The notes: generated by a model not told the origin, from the sequence alone. Counted from the stretch's first letter, positions 34,097-44,961 are shown. The stretch: 64,000 nucleotides of DNA from Acytostelium subglobosum LB1 (GCF_000787575.1 NW_012236511.1:62001-126000), one strand, 5' to 3'. Made by a program: numbers and translations.

Positions 34097-36065
34097 TTAT
34101 GAAAATGAATTATCTATTCTAAGGCAATTCTGGCATATCTTATTATCACTTAGACTACAGGATAGTTTGACCCTTTTTATGTCGTCAGTTTGGTTACACA
34201 ACATACCGCCATCGTATCCGATAATGTGGTACTTTTTCCCTGTAGGGGATGTTAGATATTCAAAGGTGGTCGTCTGTGTCACCTTCGGAGTTGAAGGTTT
34301 GATTTGATGATTGTTTGGTTTGCTCCCCTTCTTGGGTGGTCGATGATGTTGTTTACTCTGGGATCGCAACTCCTTTAGGATATGTTTAGGGAACTGGATC
34401 TGTTCCTCCTTCTTCACCTTCTCCTCCTTCACAGTAATCTCGGTCTTTTGTTCTTTTGGACAACTTAACTTCAGAACTTTAGCAATTTTAGCTAACACGT
34501 TATGACCAATGTTACCTCTGGAGGGATGATCGATGTATATAATTTTTGTGTCTGAGTATTGACTCTCGTCACAAATCAACTCGAAGAATATCTTTGACAT
34601 CTTGCCAGCCACCAATAAGACCTTGGGGTTCGAGTTCATGACTCTTCTTGCTTGTTCATGCATGAAAGGCTCTCCAGTGATTGGGACACCAAGATGTGCA
34701 TTGCCAACGTAGGGAAACAAATCAGTGATAAATGATTTATCTTTGACCCTTTGAGGTAGCCATTCCAGTTGCTTCCTAACTCTTTTGAAGGTGTGGCATA
34801 TCTCATCTCCTCTAGCGTTGAGTGCTAGATGTCTGGCATTCATCGGATCAGACAGGACCACTCCGATTGAGCTCCAGTGAGGGATAGTTGGATAACTCAA
34901 GAAATCAAAGTCGCATACCCAAACTCTAGGAGTTGGACGTAGTTTGCCAAATTCTCTAGGAATACTTGGAACATCAATGGTACTAGTAGAGTCCAACTCT
35001 TGATTGCCATTCTTACTCCACTCGGTATTATATTTCTTGAACATTTTGAATAGTTCTTGAGAGTACTCTCCACAATGATGTGCATGATTCTCCCAATCGT
35101 CCTTGGGTTCATCCAAGTGTTTACAATCCACTATAAGGAGAATATGGTGTGAGTATAAGGTCAAATGATAATCGAGAACTTGAAATAAGTACCTTCATCT
35201 TTGCACTCAAGACATAGTCTACTTTGTTTCATGTCTGGTTGTATGGCCTTGATATCCAACTCTCTGGCTAGGTAACAAATGAACTGAGGCTGGTTCTGGG
35301 ATGAAATCAAGTCTGATGATAAATCCAAACAACTCAGACATTTAAAGTCTATGTTACTATCATCTTGTAGAGGTTTGCCAGAGACACGATCTGGCGCAAA
35401 TGTCTTTGGACTTGTGAGTGGATTCTTTCCAGAATGTCTTTGGGAGCTCTGGGTTTCAGAAATTGAAACCTCTGACAATCTTTGAGTAATAGCACTTAAT
35501 CTAACATCTGATGATGGAATAGATGTTACTGTGCGTGTTGGTTCGAATGCTGACTGATCAGGGATGGGGCGGCTCCTCCCAGTCACGGTTGTTTGAGTAG
35601 TTGTAGTTGGAACATTGGTGCGATGTTGTATGGAGGTCGTAGTCTCCTTTGTTGGTGGGTCTGCACTTGACGTCTTGTAAGTGGTTGAGGAGCCTGGAGG
35701 AACAACACGATTAATTATATTAATACTATTACTTTTGTGATAATGGTGATAGATGCTCACTACATACTTGTTGAGGAAGACTTTTCAACCACTTTTGGAC
35801 GGGATGCCTGTGATTTGGTATCCTGTCCAAGATGTTGCTTCAGACTTCCAAAGTTACCTCTCAGTGATGCAAGATTGGATTTCATCTGCTTCCTTGTGGG
35901 TCTATCACTGTCATGTTGCTCAACTATCCCCTCCAAGTATTTCAGGTCCCTTTCCATTCTCACCTTGATCCACTCCCAATCGTGATTGAACGTACAATGT
36001 TGACCTATGCACAATTCTATCTTGCAATCTCTCTGGTCTCTATGATGTTGTCCTTTTGACTTCAT
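34097..36065 (-). CDS. Unrecognised zinc-cluster protein with UDG-like region
   Basis: Protein of about 610 residues from exons 36065-35768, 35693-35193 and 35130-34097. Not recognised as a whole. Near the start is a Cys/His cluster (CIGQHCTFNHD). A Ser/Thr-rich linker precedes a second cluster: FKCLSCLDLSS, RLCLECKDEG, then DCKH...NHAHHCGEY across the second splice. Residues about 345-500 alternate strands and helices (RVWVCDFDFLSYP, SFITDLFPYVGN, NPKVLLVAGKMSKIFFE, IIYIDHPSRGN). This order, ending in an HPS motif, resembles the uracil-DNA-glycosylase superfamily. A Lys/Glu-rich segment follows, and a last CxxC pair (KICQNC). It sits between two FNIP-repeat genes on the same strand. Confidence 0.7.
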
Positions 36066-36445
36066 ATTTATGGTGTATATATATAACTAAGTAAATGTCA
36101 TTAGTGTTATGAACAAATGAGTGAGGAGGAACATCTTCTTCATGGTTGTGTGTCCCTCCACTTTGCAAATTCATTGCTGGAAACAAAAATTAAAATAAAT
36201 CAATTGAATCTTGATTTACTGATCATTCAACAACACTGGTTGATTCATTGGGTTCCAATGAATGATGGTGATGGTAGTATTATATATATGTTTAATATAT
36301 GTATATATGTATGTATATGGTTGGTTTTGTAGGATATTACTACTCTACATGTAGTTTAGTTGGTTGGTTAGGTGTCATTATCGACGAGTCTGGCAATTAA
36401 TTCGTCGACGATAACTTATTAATTATTATTCGGCTGTGATGGATG
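36066..36445. other. Intergenic, 3' of FNIP-Myb and 5' of zinc-cluster gene
   Basis: 380 bp, AT-rich, with TATATATGTATG repeats at about 36285-36320. An imperfect inverted repeat at about 36378-36413 (TTATCGACGA against TCGTCGACGATAA, 3-nt bulge) lies just past the FNIP-Myb stop and could be a 3'-end hairpin. No gene seen. Confidence 0.4.
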
Positions 36446-39400
36446 TCATTGAGGTGAATAAATGATTGATGATTGGTTGTTGATATTGTTGTTGATGCTG
36501 TTAATGTTGTTGTTGATTGAAGACATTCCAATGTTGGATGTAGAGGCTGAAAGTGGTGAGGATGGTGGTGAGCTAGGTGTTTGAGTGGACGAGGGCGAGG
36601 AGAATGACAACTCGCTCATGCTGCCACCGCCAGTGTTGTTGAGTGTGGTTCCCGGCGATGCCGTGGACATGCCACTTGGATCCTCCTTCTTCTTCTGATT
36701 CTTGAGGTATGTGTTGACGTGTGAGCGCACTTGATGATGCGTCCTCGTCTTTACATGCTGTGATATCTCGTGGTAGGCCTTGTATCCATACTTGGCCGTG
36801 GCCTCCAAAAAGAGTGCGTGCTCCTCCGGACTCCAATGTATCGTCTTCTCCTTGGGCTTCTTCTTCTTGGAGCTGCTCGATGGCGTCTTCTTGGGCGTCT
36901 TGACGGGCGAGTCGGGTGGAGTGTCCCTATTGGTGGCGGCCTTGGGCGTGGGCGGGGATGGCGAGGCCGTCGGAGACAGTGGATTGTTGCTGTGTTGGGG
37001 CATCAGCGAGGCGGCACTCATCTGCTGCTGTGTTTGTGTCTGTGGCGCCTGCTGCTGCATTGGCTGGTGGAACGGCGGCTGGCACTGCTGTTGGCGAATC
37101 TGTCGCAGTTTGGAGATGTGCATCTGGTACTGTGGGGGACCCTGTGACACCATCTGCGACAGGATGTTGATCTGCTCCTGGATGAGCTGGTAGTGATAGT
37201 GCAACAGTTGGTATATCTGCTGTGTCTGAGGCTGCTGCAGCTGGGCGTGCAGCTGCTGGAAGTATGAATATAGTTGCTGGTACTGTTGCTGTATCAACGC
37301 CACGCTTATGCTGTTGTTCTGCAACTGATGATCCCACGACTGCACGTACGCAATGATCTGGTTGTGCATCTGCTGCAGATGTTCGAGTGCCGCGTAGTCT
37401 ACAGGCTGCGTGCCGTAAGGCACTGGCTGTCCCGCCTGCGCCAGGGCCTGAGTTTGTTGCTGCTGCTGTTGTAAATAGAGTTGTTGTGGTTGGGCTTGTG
37501 CCATCTGTGGATGTTGCTGAGGCTCTGCCATCTTGCTCGAGCCCATCACAGGTGTCTGTTGTGATTGGGCTTGCGGGGTGGTCTGTGATGAGCTCTGCTG
37601 GGCCTGTCCTTGGAACTGTTGGGCCTGACCTGGGTACTGACCAGTGGCCACAGATTGTTGGACGCCCTGTTGATGGTACATTGGTTGTTGTTGTTGAGTG
37701 TAGGCCACCTGTGCTGCTACTCCTTGTTGTTGAGTAGTGGCGGCCTGAGTGCCAGCCGCTGCAGCAGATGTCTTCTGAACAGGTTTGGCCTGTTGCTGCT
37801 GCTGCTGTTGTTGTTGTAATTGTAGTTGCTGTTGTTGTTGTTGATACTGCTGATACAACATATTGTACTGCATTGATACTTCAGGAGGTATTGGTAGATT
37901 ACTACTTTGATACTGTTGCACAAGGGTGGCAACAGATGAGAATTGTTGATAGACTGCCGCAACCGCTGCTTGTTGTTGCTGCTGTTGCTGTTGTTGAAGT
38001 GGACCAACACCATTGGAATTCTGTTGTTGCTGGTTTGTGTGTGTCTGTGCCTGCTGTTGAGCAGTCTGGCCACCGTGGGCCTGTGTCTGTCCAACCATCT
38101 GTGAATTTGGCAGCTGTTGCTGTGCTGCCTGTGTCTGCCCAATCTGTTGCTTCATCTGATGCTGCTGCTGTTGCTGCATCGCCAGTTGATGTTGTTGCTG
38201 CTGCTGCATTTGCAACTGTTGCTGCTGCTGCTGTTGCTGTTGCTGCTGAATGATTGGAGATTGAACAGGATTGAGTCGATAGTGCAAGAGTTGGGGGAAA
38301 GGCTTGCTTAGGTGTGCTCTGAGTTGGGCCGTGGGCACGAAGCCTCCGGCCATGTCCTCACAGAGCAACATTGACCAGTGATCGTCCAGTCTTCGCAGGT
38401 TATAGAGTCGCGACTGATTCAGTGACAGTTGGACATTCAGATTGATGTGGCTGGCCATCAGCACACACTCGAGCAGGTCGCCATTCAGCAGCACCCTGTT
38501 GTTGACGGTCAGATTGGTGAGGTACAACAGATGGTGCAGCGAGAGGTAGTGGCTGAACTGCCAGCCCAGGTGCAGCGTGGACACATAGGCGGGGATGGCG
38601 CCAATGGGCAGCTGTCGATTGAACTCGTCGCCAAACTCTAGATGCGTCACGGACACGGGAATCAGGTTGGGTTGCAGGTCCTGGTTGAACCGACTGCCCA
38701 GTATCAGGTGGGTGACCGAGGGTGGGATTGTGGAGTTATCAGCGATGGGCGCCACCGACGAGAACTTGAGATAGGATACGGTCGAGGGGATCGAGCCATA
38801 GGTGATGGGTTGTTGGAAGCTCTCGCCAAACTCGAGGTGCTCGACGCTGACGGGGATCGTGCCAAACGACACGGGCTGGTTAAACGCCGCACCAAACACG
38901 AGGTACGTCACGGACGAGGGGATGGAGCCGTACTCCAGCTCCTGATTGAACGACGCGCCAAACACGAGGCGCGACACGCGGGGGATGTATCCCATGCCGA
39001 TCTGTTGATTAAAGTCGGCGCCAAACTCAAGACTGATGGCGTCCTCGGGAATGAAGCCGCGCAGAATGGGCTGGTTGAATTCGTCGCCAAACTTGAGGTG
39101 GCGAATACTGCGCGGCAACGTGCCCGTTGTGATTGGTCGATTGAAGCGCTTGCCAAACTCGAGCGTCTCCACCGACTGGGGGATGCAGTTGGGCGCCAGC
39201 GGTTGGTTGTAGTTCGCGCCAAACTTGAGTGATCGAAGCGTGATAGGCAGCGTGCCGATCATCAGCGTCTGATTGAAATTGGTGCCCAGCTCCAGGTGTG
39301 TCAGGGCCGTCAGCAGGGTGGGAGGGATGATCTGATTGAATTCGTTGGCCAGCCGCAGGTGTGTGACGCCGGCGCTGACCGTGACGCCCAGCACCAGCGG

Positions 39401-39649
39401 CTGATTGCCGCCGCCGGCGTAGACGTACTGAGTCTCGGCGGCTTCGTGCCGCGCCAGGGACTGTCGCGCATTCTCTCTGAAGCGGGGTATTACAAAATCG
39501 AGGGCGGTGCGCTTCAGCAGAGCGCCGTTCAGTCCAAACATCTTATCGCGTTCGCTGTACCACTGTCTACAACACATCGAGAGACAGAGTCTGTCGACAT
39601 TTGACTCTAAATGCTCTACGATATATGGTATGACTTGTGATTGCAACAT
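36446..39649 (-). CDS. FNIP-repeat / polyglutamine / Myb-domain fusion protein
   Basis: Single uninterrupted frame of 1067 residues. Residues about 1-50 resemble an F-box-like start (QVIPYIVEHLESNVDRLCLS, CCRQWYSERD). About 12 FNIP-type repeats of 22 residues occupy about 95-375 (for example IPRSIRHLKFG-like units ending FNQP). Residues about 460-860 are glutamine-rich with many CAG/CAA runs. At about 935-990 there is a single Myb/SANT repeat of the SHAQKYF class: TIHWSPEEHALFLEATAKYG, then HHQVRSHVNTYLKNQKKK, preceded by a Lys-rich patch that may be a nuclear signal. The tail is Ser/Asn-rich. The combination suggests a nuclear DNA-binding protein with a repeat scaffold; its function is not known to me. 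Coding is far more GC-rich than the flanking DNA. Confidence 0.88.
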   Translation of the reverse strand: MLQSQVIPYIVEHLESNVDRLCLSMCCRQWYSERDKMFGLNGALLKRTALDFVIPRFRENARQSLARHEAAETQYVYAGGGNQPLVLGVTVSAGVTHLRLANEFNQIIPPTLLTALTHLELGTNFNQTLMIGTLPITLRSLKFGANYNQPLAPNCIPQSVETLEFGKRFNRPITTGTLPRSIRHLKFGDEFNQPILRGFIPEDAISLEFGADFNQQIGMGYIPRVSRLVFGASFNQELEYGSIPSSVTYLVFGAAFNQPVSFGTIPVSVEHLEFGESFQQPITYGSIPSTVSYLKFSSVAPIADNSTIPPSVTHLILGSRFNQDLQPNLIPVSVTHLEFGDEFNRQLPIGAIPAYVSTLHLGWQFSHYLSLHHLLYLTNLTVNNRVLLNGDLLECVLMASHINLNVQLSLNQSRLYNLRRLDDHWSMLLCEDMAGGFVPTAQLRAHLSKPFPQLLHYRLNPVQSPIIQQQQQQQQQQQLQMQQQQQHQLAMQQQQQHQMKQQIGQTQAAQQQLPNSQMVGQTQAHGGQTAQQQAQTHTNQQQQNSNGVGPLQQQQQQQQQAAVAAVYQQFSSVATLVQQYQSSNLPIPPEVSMQYNMLYQQYQQQQQQLQLQQQQQQQQQAKPVQKTSAAAAGTQAATTQQQGVAAQVAYTQQQQPMYHQQGVQQSVATGQYPGQAQQFQGQAQQSSSQTTPQAQSQQTPVMGSSKMAEPQQHPQMAQAQPQQLYLQQQQQQTQALAQAGQPVPYGTQPVDYAALEHLQQMHNQIIAYVQSWDHQLQNNSISVALIQQQYQQLYSYFQQLHAQLQQPQTQQIYQLLHYHYQLIQEQINILSQMVSQGPPQYQMHISKLRQIRQQQCQPPFHQPMQQQAPQTQTQQQMSAASLMPQHSNNPLSPTASPSPPTPKAATNRDTPPDSPVKTPKKTPSSSSKKKKPKEKTIHWSPEEHALFLEATAKYGYKAYHEISQHVKTRTHHQVRSHVNTYLKNQKKKEDPSGMSTASPGTTLNNTGGGSMSELSFSSPSSTQTPSSPPSSPLSASTSNIGMSSINNNINSINNNINNQSSIIYSPQ
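37440..38270 (-). repeat. CAG/CAA (polyglutamine) repeat tracts
   Basis: Dense clusters of CAA/CAG codons in the FNIP-Myb gene. The longest pure runs are near 37795-37850, 37972-37998 and 38220-38250. They are coding microsatellites, expected to vary between strains. Confidence 0.85.
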
Positions 39650-40674
39650 CTTGTTGTGTGTGTATGTATGTATGTGTATATCTGTTTGAATGAATGGTGT
39701 GTATGTGTATGTTTGTTTGTGTATGTCTTGGTCCTGTCCTAGCTCCAGACCAATGTCCTGTTATGTCATTTATCAATGTGTCAGTGTCAGTGTCTCATTC
39801 AAAGTTGCACGTGTCGCTCTCTGTACCTTATGATTGGAGATCACAGTGTCGCTATCCTGTGTTTCCTTCCTTCATACATGCAAGCCGAGTAGCAAGCAAG
39901 CGATCAAGCTTAGTCTGTCTTAAGCGACTGTTTGTTTGAATGATAATGATTGATTGATTGGATTGTGTTGGATTGGATCGTTCTGATTGATTGAATGATT
40001 GATTGAAGTTGAATAAATAGTGTTTCTTAATTGATTGTACACCTTTGTTCTATCTATCTATCTCAATCCCAACTCAATCTCTTTATGATTGTTTGATTGA
40101 AGTTGAAGTTGATTGAATTATTAATTAATTATATATATATTAAATATATATATATTGATTCTTTGTGTGTGATTAATTGTATGTGTATGTAATGTGTATG
40201 TATATGTGTATGTATGTATTTGTATGTATATGTATATATAAATAATGATTGAAACAAACAAACACACATCACCTGGTCATTATTGATCACAGATAAATGA
40301 ATGAATGCATTCAACAAAGTGCATCATGAACACACTTCTAGTGTTTGTTTGAAAGTTCATCACCTCGCACACGATCACTTTGAGTAATGAATGTTTGTGT
40401 GATGTTCACTTTCAAGAGTGTCCTTTGAATAAGTAACATTGATTGGTTGGTTGGTTAGTGTGATTGAGGCGAGTGAATGAGCGAGTGATCATTGGGTGAG
40501 TGAGTGAAAGAGTAGTGGTACCCGGTCCATCATCGTCTCAACTTAATAATAATACTCCCTCCCTCCGGGATACATATTTGGACTCGATCTCATGATGATC
40601 GATCGATACAATGATTGATTGATTGATTGATTGATGGACTGATGATGCGTAATAATACTAATTTCCTCGTTTAT
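39650..40674. promoter_or_regulatory. Gene-free region upstream of FNIP-Myb
   Basis: About 1 kb between two minus-strand genes, holding the FNIP-Myb promoter and the 3' end of the surface-protein gene. Seen: GTGTATGTATG runs just upstream of the FNIP-Myb start (39658-39720), an ATATATATTAAATATATATATATT stretch split around 40130-40156 followed by TATGTGTATG repeats to 40240, and TGATTGATTGATTGATTG at 40610-40635. No gene recognised. Confidence 0.4.
40128..40240. repeat. TA / TGTA simple-repeat tract
   Basis: AT dinucleotide run followed by TATG/TGTA tetranucleotides, with no coding signal. Simple-sequence DNA. Confidence 0.75.
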
Positions 40675-41482
40675 TTAGAGGAGGAGAGCAACGAGACCAG
40701 AGGCAGCGACGAACATGGAGGCAGAGACGATGGCAGCAGAGCTGGTGGCGGGGGAGGTGGACGAAGTGGTAGTGGTCGATGCTGGGGCAGTGGTAGTGCC
40801 GGTGGTAGTGGTGGTGCCGGTGGTGGTGCCGGTGGTGGTGCCAGTGGTGCCGGTGGTGCCGGTGGTTGCTGGTGCTTGGTAGGTGAGCTGCGAACGGGTG
40901 ATGGCGTTCTTCTCTGTGGTACCGTCACAGACGATGAAGATACCTTGGCCCATGGAGCCAGACTTCATCATGGCAACTCCGGTGTTGAGCTTGGTGGCCA
41001 AGTCTGAGTTGCCTGGCACTGGGATGAAACCGGCGCCGACGAAAGTCTTGCCAGTGAATGGGAGGGACACGTTGAATTGGACCTCGAGGTTGAGCAGGTC
41101 GAGACCTGCGGCATTCTTCTTGGCAAATGAGACGTTGACGGAACCAATGGTGAAGTCCTCAGCGTTCTGGAGGCTGACAATGTAGGTGACGTTGAATCCT
41201 GCGCTTGCGCTTCCCTCAATCTTCAAATAACCGCTGCCGGCAATGTTGTTTGGAACGCCTGGGACGTTGGTAACGTTGGCCAAGTTGTTGTAGTCGAATG
41301 GTCCAGTAAAGACGTTGACGTCTGTGTGTGTTTGATTGGTGTGATTGATTGAGTGTATGTGTGAGTGTGTGAGTTAGTCGACTAATTGAGTGATTGTGAT
41401 TGATCGATCGATCAGATTACATACCTGCGAATGAGACGGAGGCCAAGGCCAAGACGATAGCAATGATGGCAAAGTACTTCAT
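40675..41482 (-). CDS. Secreted, probably GPI-anchored surface protein
   Basis: About 234 residues from exons 41482-41425 and 41321-40675 (intron 41424-41322). Exon 1 encodes exactly a signal peptide (MKYFAIIAIVLALASVSFA). The mature part (about 20-165) is a beta-rich domain with potential N-glycosylation sites (NVT, NVS). It is followed by a Thr-Gly / Thr-rich mucin-like stalk (TTGTTG units) and a Ser-Ala-rich stretch before a terminal hydrophobic segment (VSASMFVAASGLVALLL) with no cytoplasmic tail. That pattern is typical of GPI anchoring. No family recognised; dictyostelid cell-surface or spore-coat proteins often look like this. Confidence 0.82.
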
Positions 41483-42162
41483 TTTTTAAATATGTGTATG
41501 TGTATGTTTTATGTGTATATATTATATGTTTACAATGTGTTAAATAATAATGAATTGGAGGTTGATTGAGAATGAATGAATATCGGATGTAGGGCTGTCT
41601 GTGGGGCAATATGTCTCATTGTTTGGTGCTCATCATCCCCTTTCTGCGGGCCACCTATCCCCCATCGCCATCACGCGTCTTGTGTAAACTGTTAGGTGTA
41701 GGTTGATACAAACTTAGATCCAAATTATTGTTGTTTGGACAAATATTTGAAACGACAATCAGATGTTGACCTCCATCCACACACGATCGATATTAATAAA
41801 AACATTAAGACACCAACAAAATAAATTAAATCAAAATATCTTTGCCCATTCGGATTGGTGGGACGGGGCTCAGTAGATCTTCCAAAAAAGGTCGGGCCTC
41901 AAGCTTATGTTGGGGTGGGCCTTTGGACCATTGATCTAAAGGCAGACATTCACACATCACGGGGCAGGCTAATGGGGGTCGTGACTATGTTGTTATTACT
42001 CAAAGAGATAATAATGTGTAATTACTTTCACCAAAGTTAAGAATAAATAACAAAGTATACTTTGTTGATGTTGATGTTTATAAGTTTGAATATATATTAC
42101 ATGAATGTTGCTCGGTCGCAACAATGATTGTGATTGTGCGTGCAATCAATCAAATCAAGTAA
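41483..42162. promoter_or_regulatory. Intergenic, 5' of GPI-type gene and 3' of cAMP receptor
   Basis: 680 bp. A pyrimidine-rich part at 41630-41690 and a GC-richer patch at about 41845-41985 (several GGGCC and GGGGC strings) stand out from AT-rich surroundings. The first is well placed as promoter DNA of the surface-protein gene. The second is unexplained; a 61-codon open frame there has no protein-like features. Confidence 0.4.
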
Positions 42163-43494
42163 TTATACTTGATCAGAAAGGTCATTTGCTGAACTGTTGC
42201 TGCCAAGGTTGTCGGTGGATGAGTTGCCATGTGAGACAATGGATATTTGGGACATCTCCAGTGACATCTCTTCAGTGTCCAGACGAATGCCAGACTCGAA
42301 TCCACTCTGACCTTGACTCAGACCTTGACTCTGATGACTGTGATCCAGTGATCCACCCGATGTCTGACATGTCTTTTGAGACATGTACTTGGGCGTGGCG
42401 CCTTGCAACGACGAGTTGTTGTTGTACTTGTTCTTCTCCAACGTGCGATAGGTCTCTTGGAACAGTCCCAGCAGGGTCAATGGGAACAACAGCTTAGCGC
42501 CAAAGTATCGCCACATCATTGGATTGTTGTAGATGAAGACCAGTGATGCGTAGAAGCCGTGTGACACTGAGAGGTATGTGTGAAGTAGGTTGGTAGCGTA
42601 CGGATACAGATTGAATGCGTTGAGTATGCGGTTGACCACGGCAAACACCCAGCAGATGAGGAATACGATGATGTAGTTGATCAACTTGAATTGATAGGCG
42701 CCATGCTTGCTCTCGACTGTCTTGGAGATGCCGCTCGTCAGAACTTTGTAGGTGTAGTGGCTGGTCAGTCCGACCATGATGGCCGCCGCCGCAAAGATTA
42801 CAAAGAATGGAATGTAGAAGAGACCGAAGCGGTAGCCAGGGTACTTGGCACCAATCCAACACCAACTACCAACGTTGGACACCAAGTTTGGTGTAGATAC
42901 CATTATTATACAAGATATCAGAGGTAGACCCCATGATACAATCATATAATACTTCTCGAACCTATCAGGTACAACATGTATCTGTACAATAACAATATAT
43001 ATACTAATAGCTACAAGTTCATCGTAATCATCAAGATTGTTTAAGTGTGTGAGGGCAAGGGTTGAGGAGGGCAAGGGTTGGGGTGAGGGCGAGGGTTGAG
43101 GGTTTGAGTTGGGTCGAGGGCCAAGGGCAAGGGCAAGGGTTGAGGGTAAGGGTAGGAGTTAGTAATGATTGAGGTAGGATAATGGATAATGATTGGAACA
43201 CATACCTAGACATAATGTCCACATCCAACAACTGAAACTACCAAATGTAATATCAACAGCATATAGATAACATGCGAATTTACTATTTAGGTAGGCTTTG
43301 GATAATGTTAGAGTTACAGCAACAATGTCTTTAATTGCAGATGTAACACAAAAGTATGCTATTACTCTTGTAATATGATTGCGCATCAATCTTAATCTCC
43401 AGAATCCAACTAATACTGTTATGCAGCCAATAATACTTGTAAAGTCGGCTGTGAGTAGAAGACCATAAATGGCATCACTCTGTATCTTTGTCAT
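42163..43494 (-). CDS. cAMP chemotaxis receptor (cAR family GPCR)
   Basis: Seven-transmembrane receptor for extracellular cAMP. Exons 43494-43206 and 43010-42163 give about 378 residues, typical for cARs. The match to cAR1 from memory is close over the whole membrane core: [56 protein letters not shown] (across the splice), [54 protein letters not shown] and [20 protein letters not shown]. The Ser/Thr-rich C-terminal tail (about 300-378) is the expected phosphorylation region for desensitisation. The 195-nt intron contains a G-rich/C-rich repeat. It lies head to head with the cAMP phosphodiesterase gene, 1.47 kb away. Confidence 0.94.
43050..43158. repeat. GGGCAAGGGTTGA-type degenerate minisatellite in cAR intron
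   Basis: About 109 bp of GGGCAAGGGTTGAGG-like units on the plus strand, C-rich (CCCTTGCCCT) on the coding strand, filling much of the cAMP receptor intron. It is telomere-like in look but not a regular telomeric repeat. The same unit appears at 7451-7485 and at about 57848-57870. Confidence 0.7.
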
Positions 43495-44961
43495 TGGCGC
43501 ACTTATCCTCTAATATATCTTACTACTAGTTACTACTAAGAATAATACTAATTAATAAACAATATTGGTATAAGATTATAAATAAATAAGGTCACTCGAT
43601 CAATCAATCAATCAAACATTGATCCAGGTTATTGTTGGGTCGTCCAAAGTATATGCTCGTAACGGATAAGTTTGTCCAAGGTAACTGACTGCCTGACTGT
43701 TTGAATGTTAACAACTTGTGATTGATAATGTTGAGTTATTGTCTCTCCGATACCAAGCGTCATTCGAATATTAATTGTTTGAATAAAGGTACCCTGGTGA
43801 ATGATGGATGGGTGGTGATCGACATGTGGCAATAACTTATGTCACCAAGTTGTATCAAGTTGGAACATGTTGATCGAATGTGGTCTAGAATGATGGGACC
43901 CTAACACTTTGGACAAGTCTCCTTCGATCACCATCCATCTGACGAGCTCTGGAACCAGATGTATTATGTTGTCAGTAGTTAAGGCCTATGACAGGTCGTA
44001 AAGTAACTCATTGTTTTAGATGAGTGAGTTGGTGGAGGTGAAGGGTTGGTCCTAAAGTCGTGATGAGTGTGCAAAGATGTCTCCAACATCCAATCCACTA
44101 AACTCTCTCTGTCTCAATCAAATGCTTACCATGAAGAACCAACAACAACAACAACAACAATCATTCATTAATGAATGAAGAGCAATGGGGCGCGCGGTGA
44201 TCCATCAGTTTGTGGAGATTCTTCGTTGAAGCAGGTGATTGGCCACCCCCTGTAACCCGGAGAACACACGAGCATTTATAATAAAGTGATTGATATCTTG
44301 CGTACCCTGCGACGGACGACAGCGAGTACTTTTCTAGATTAATAAGTTTGCAAGGAGCCAAGCTCAGAAGATACTTTTGAAAAACCGTTCGTTCGTTCAT
44401 CTCCCCTGATTGTCGCTCCAAACATCACCATCATCATCATTGTCTGATCAGAATCTCCTGGCCATCTCATTTATCCATATGCGTAAGTAAGTAAGGACGA
44501 GGTACCGGCTATAGCCATGGGCAAGTCCTTTGAATGGTCGGGTGTGAGTGTGTATGCGTGGTATAGATTGATTTCGAATGTGTCTGTGTGAGTGCGTTTG
44601 TTTGATTGATTGGTTGTGTGTGGTGTGGTATTGATGAGTGTGTGAGTTGGCACCGCCTGATCGATTGAATGGATGATGGTTAGGTGTGTGGCGAGATAGA
44701 GTGGGTGCGATGAGGGCTTTGGCCCGATACCCTACTTCCCTTCATGGTTAAACAACCTTCTTCTGACTGCCTGACTGGCGCAGCCTGATTGCTTGTTTGG
44801 TGTCAATCTATGCTTCGCATCCTGAAAGCATGTACAAGTTTGAATGAAGGCAATGACTATGTAAGGGAGTTGAGGTCATGGTCCAACAATTCATTCTAAT
44901 CCATCATCCTTGTATCATTATTACTACGTACAATTACTTCTTATAACAGCGTGCTACAACA
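43495..44961. promoter_or_regulatory. Divergent region between cAMP receptor and phosphodiesterase
   Basis: 1.47 kb between two divergent cAMP-signalling genes; it must hold both promoters. Near the receptor it is AT-rich. A distinctly more GC-rich and less repetitive island runs from about 44190 to 44420, and another from 44640 to 44860. CAACAACAACAACAACAATC precedes the first island. No tRNA or known RNA was recognised. An 86-codon minus-strand open frame in the first island (44421-44161) is not convincing. Confidence 0.5.

Noticed and set aside
40128-40160. AT-palindromic block as a replication origin or centromere-like element
   Set aside because: Simple TA/TATG repeat without further organisation; nothing specific supports such a role.
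40627-41007. 126-codon plus-strand Gly/Ser-rich frame
   Set aside because: It is antisense to the Thr-Gly stalk of the GPI-type protein, whose signal peptide, splice site and anchor signal are coherent.
41855-42040. 61-codon plus-strand frame in a GC-richer patch
   Set aside because: No domain and no homologue recalled; the patch is more likely regulatory or UTR sequence.
44161-44421. 86-codon minus-strand frame between cAR and pdsA
   Set aside because: No start context, no recognisable domain, in a promoter region; kept only as an unexplained island.
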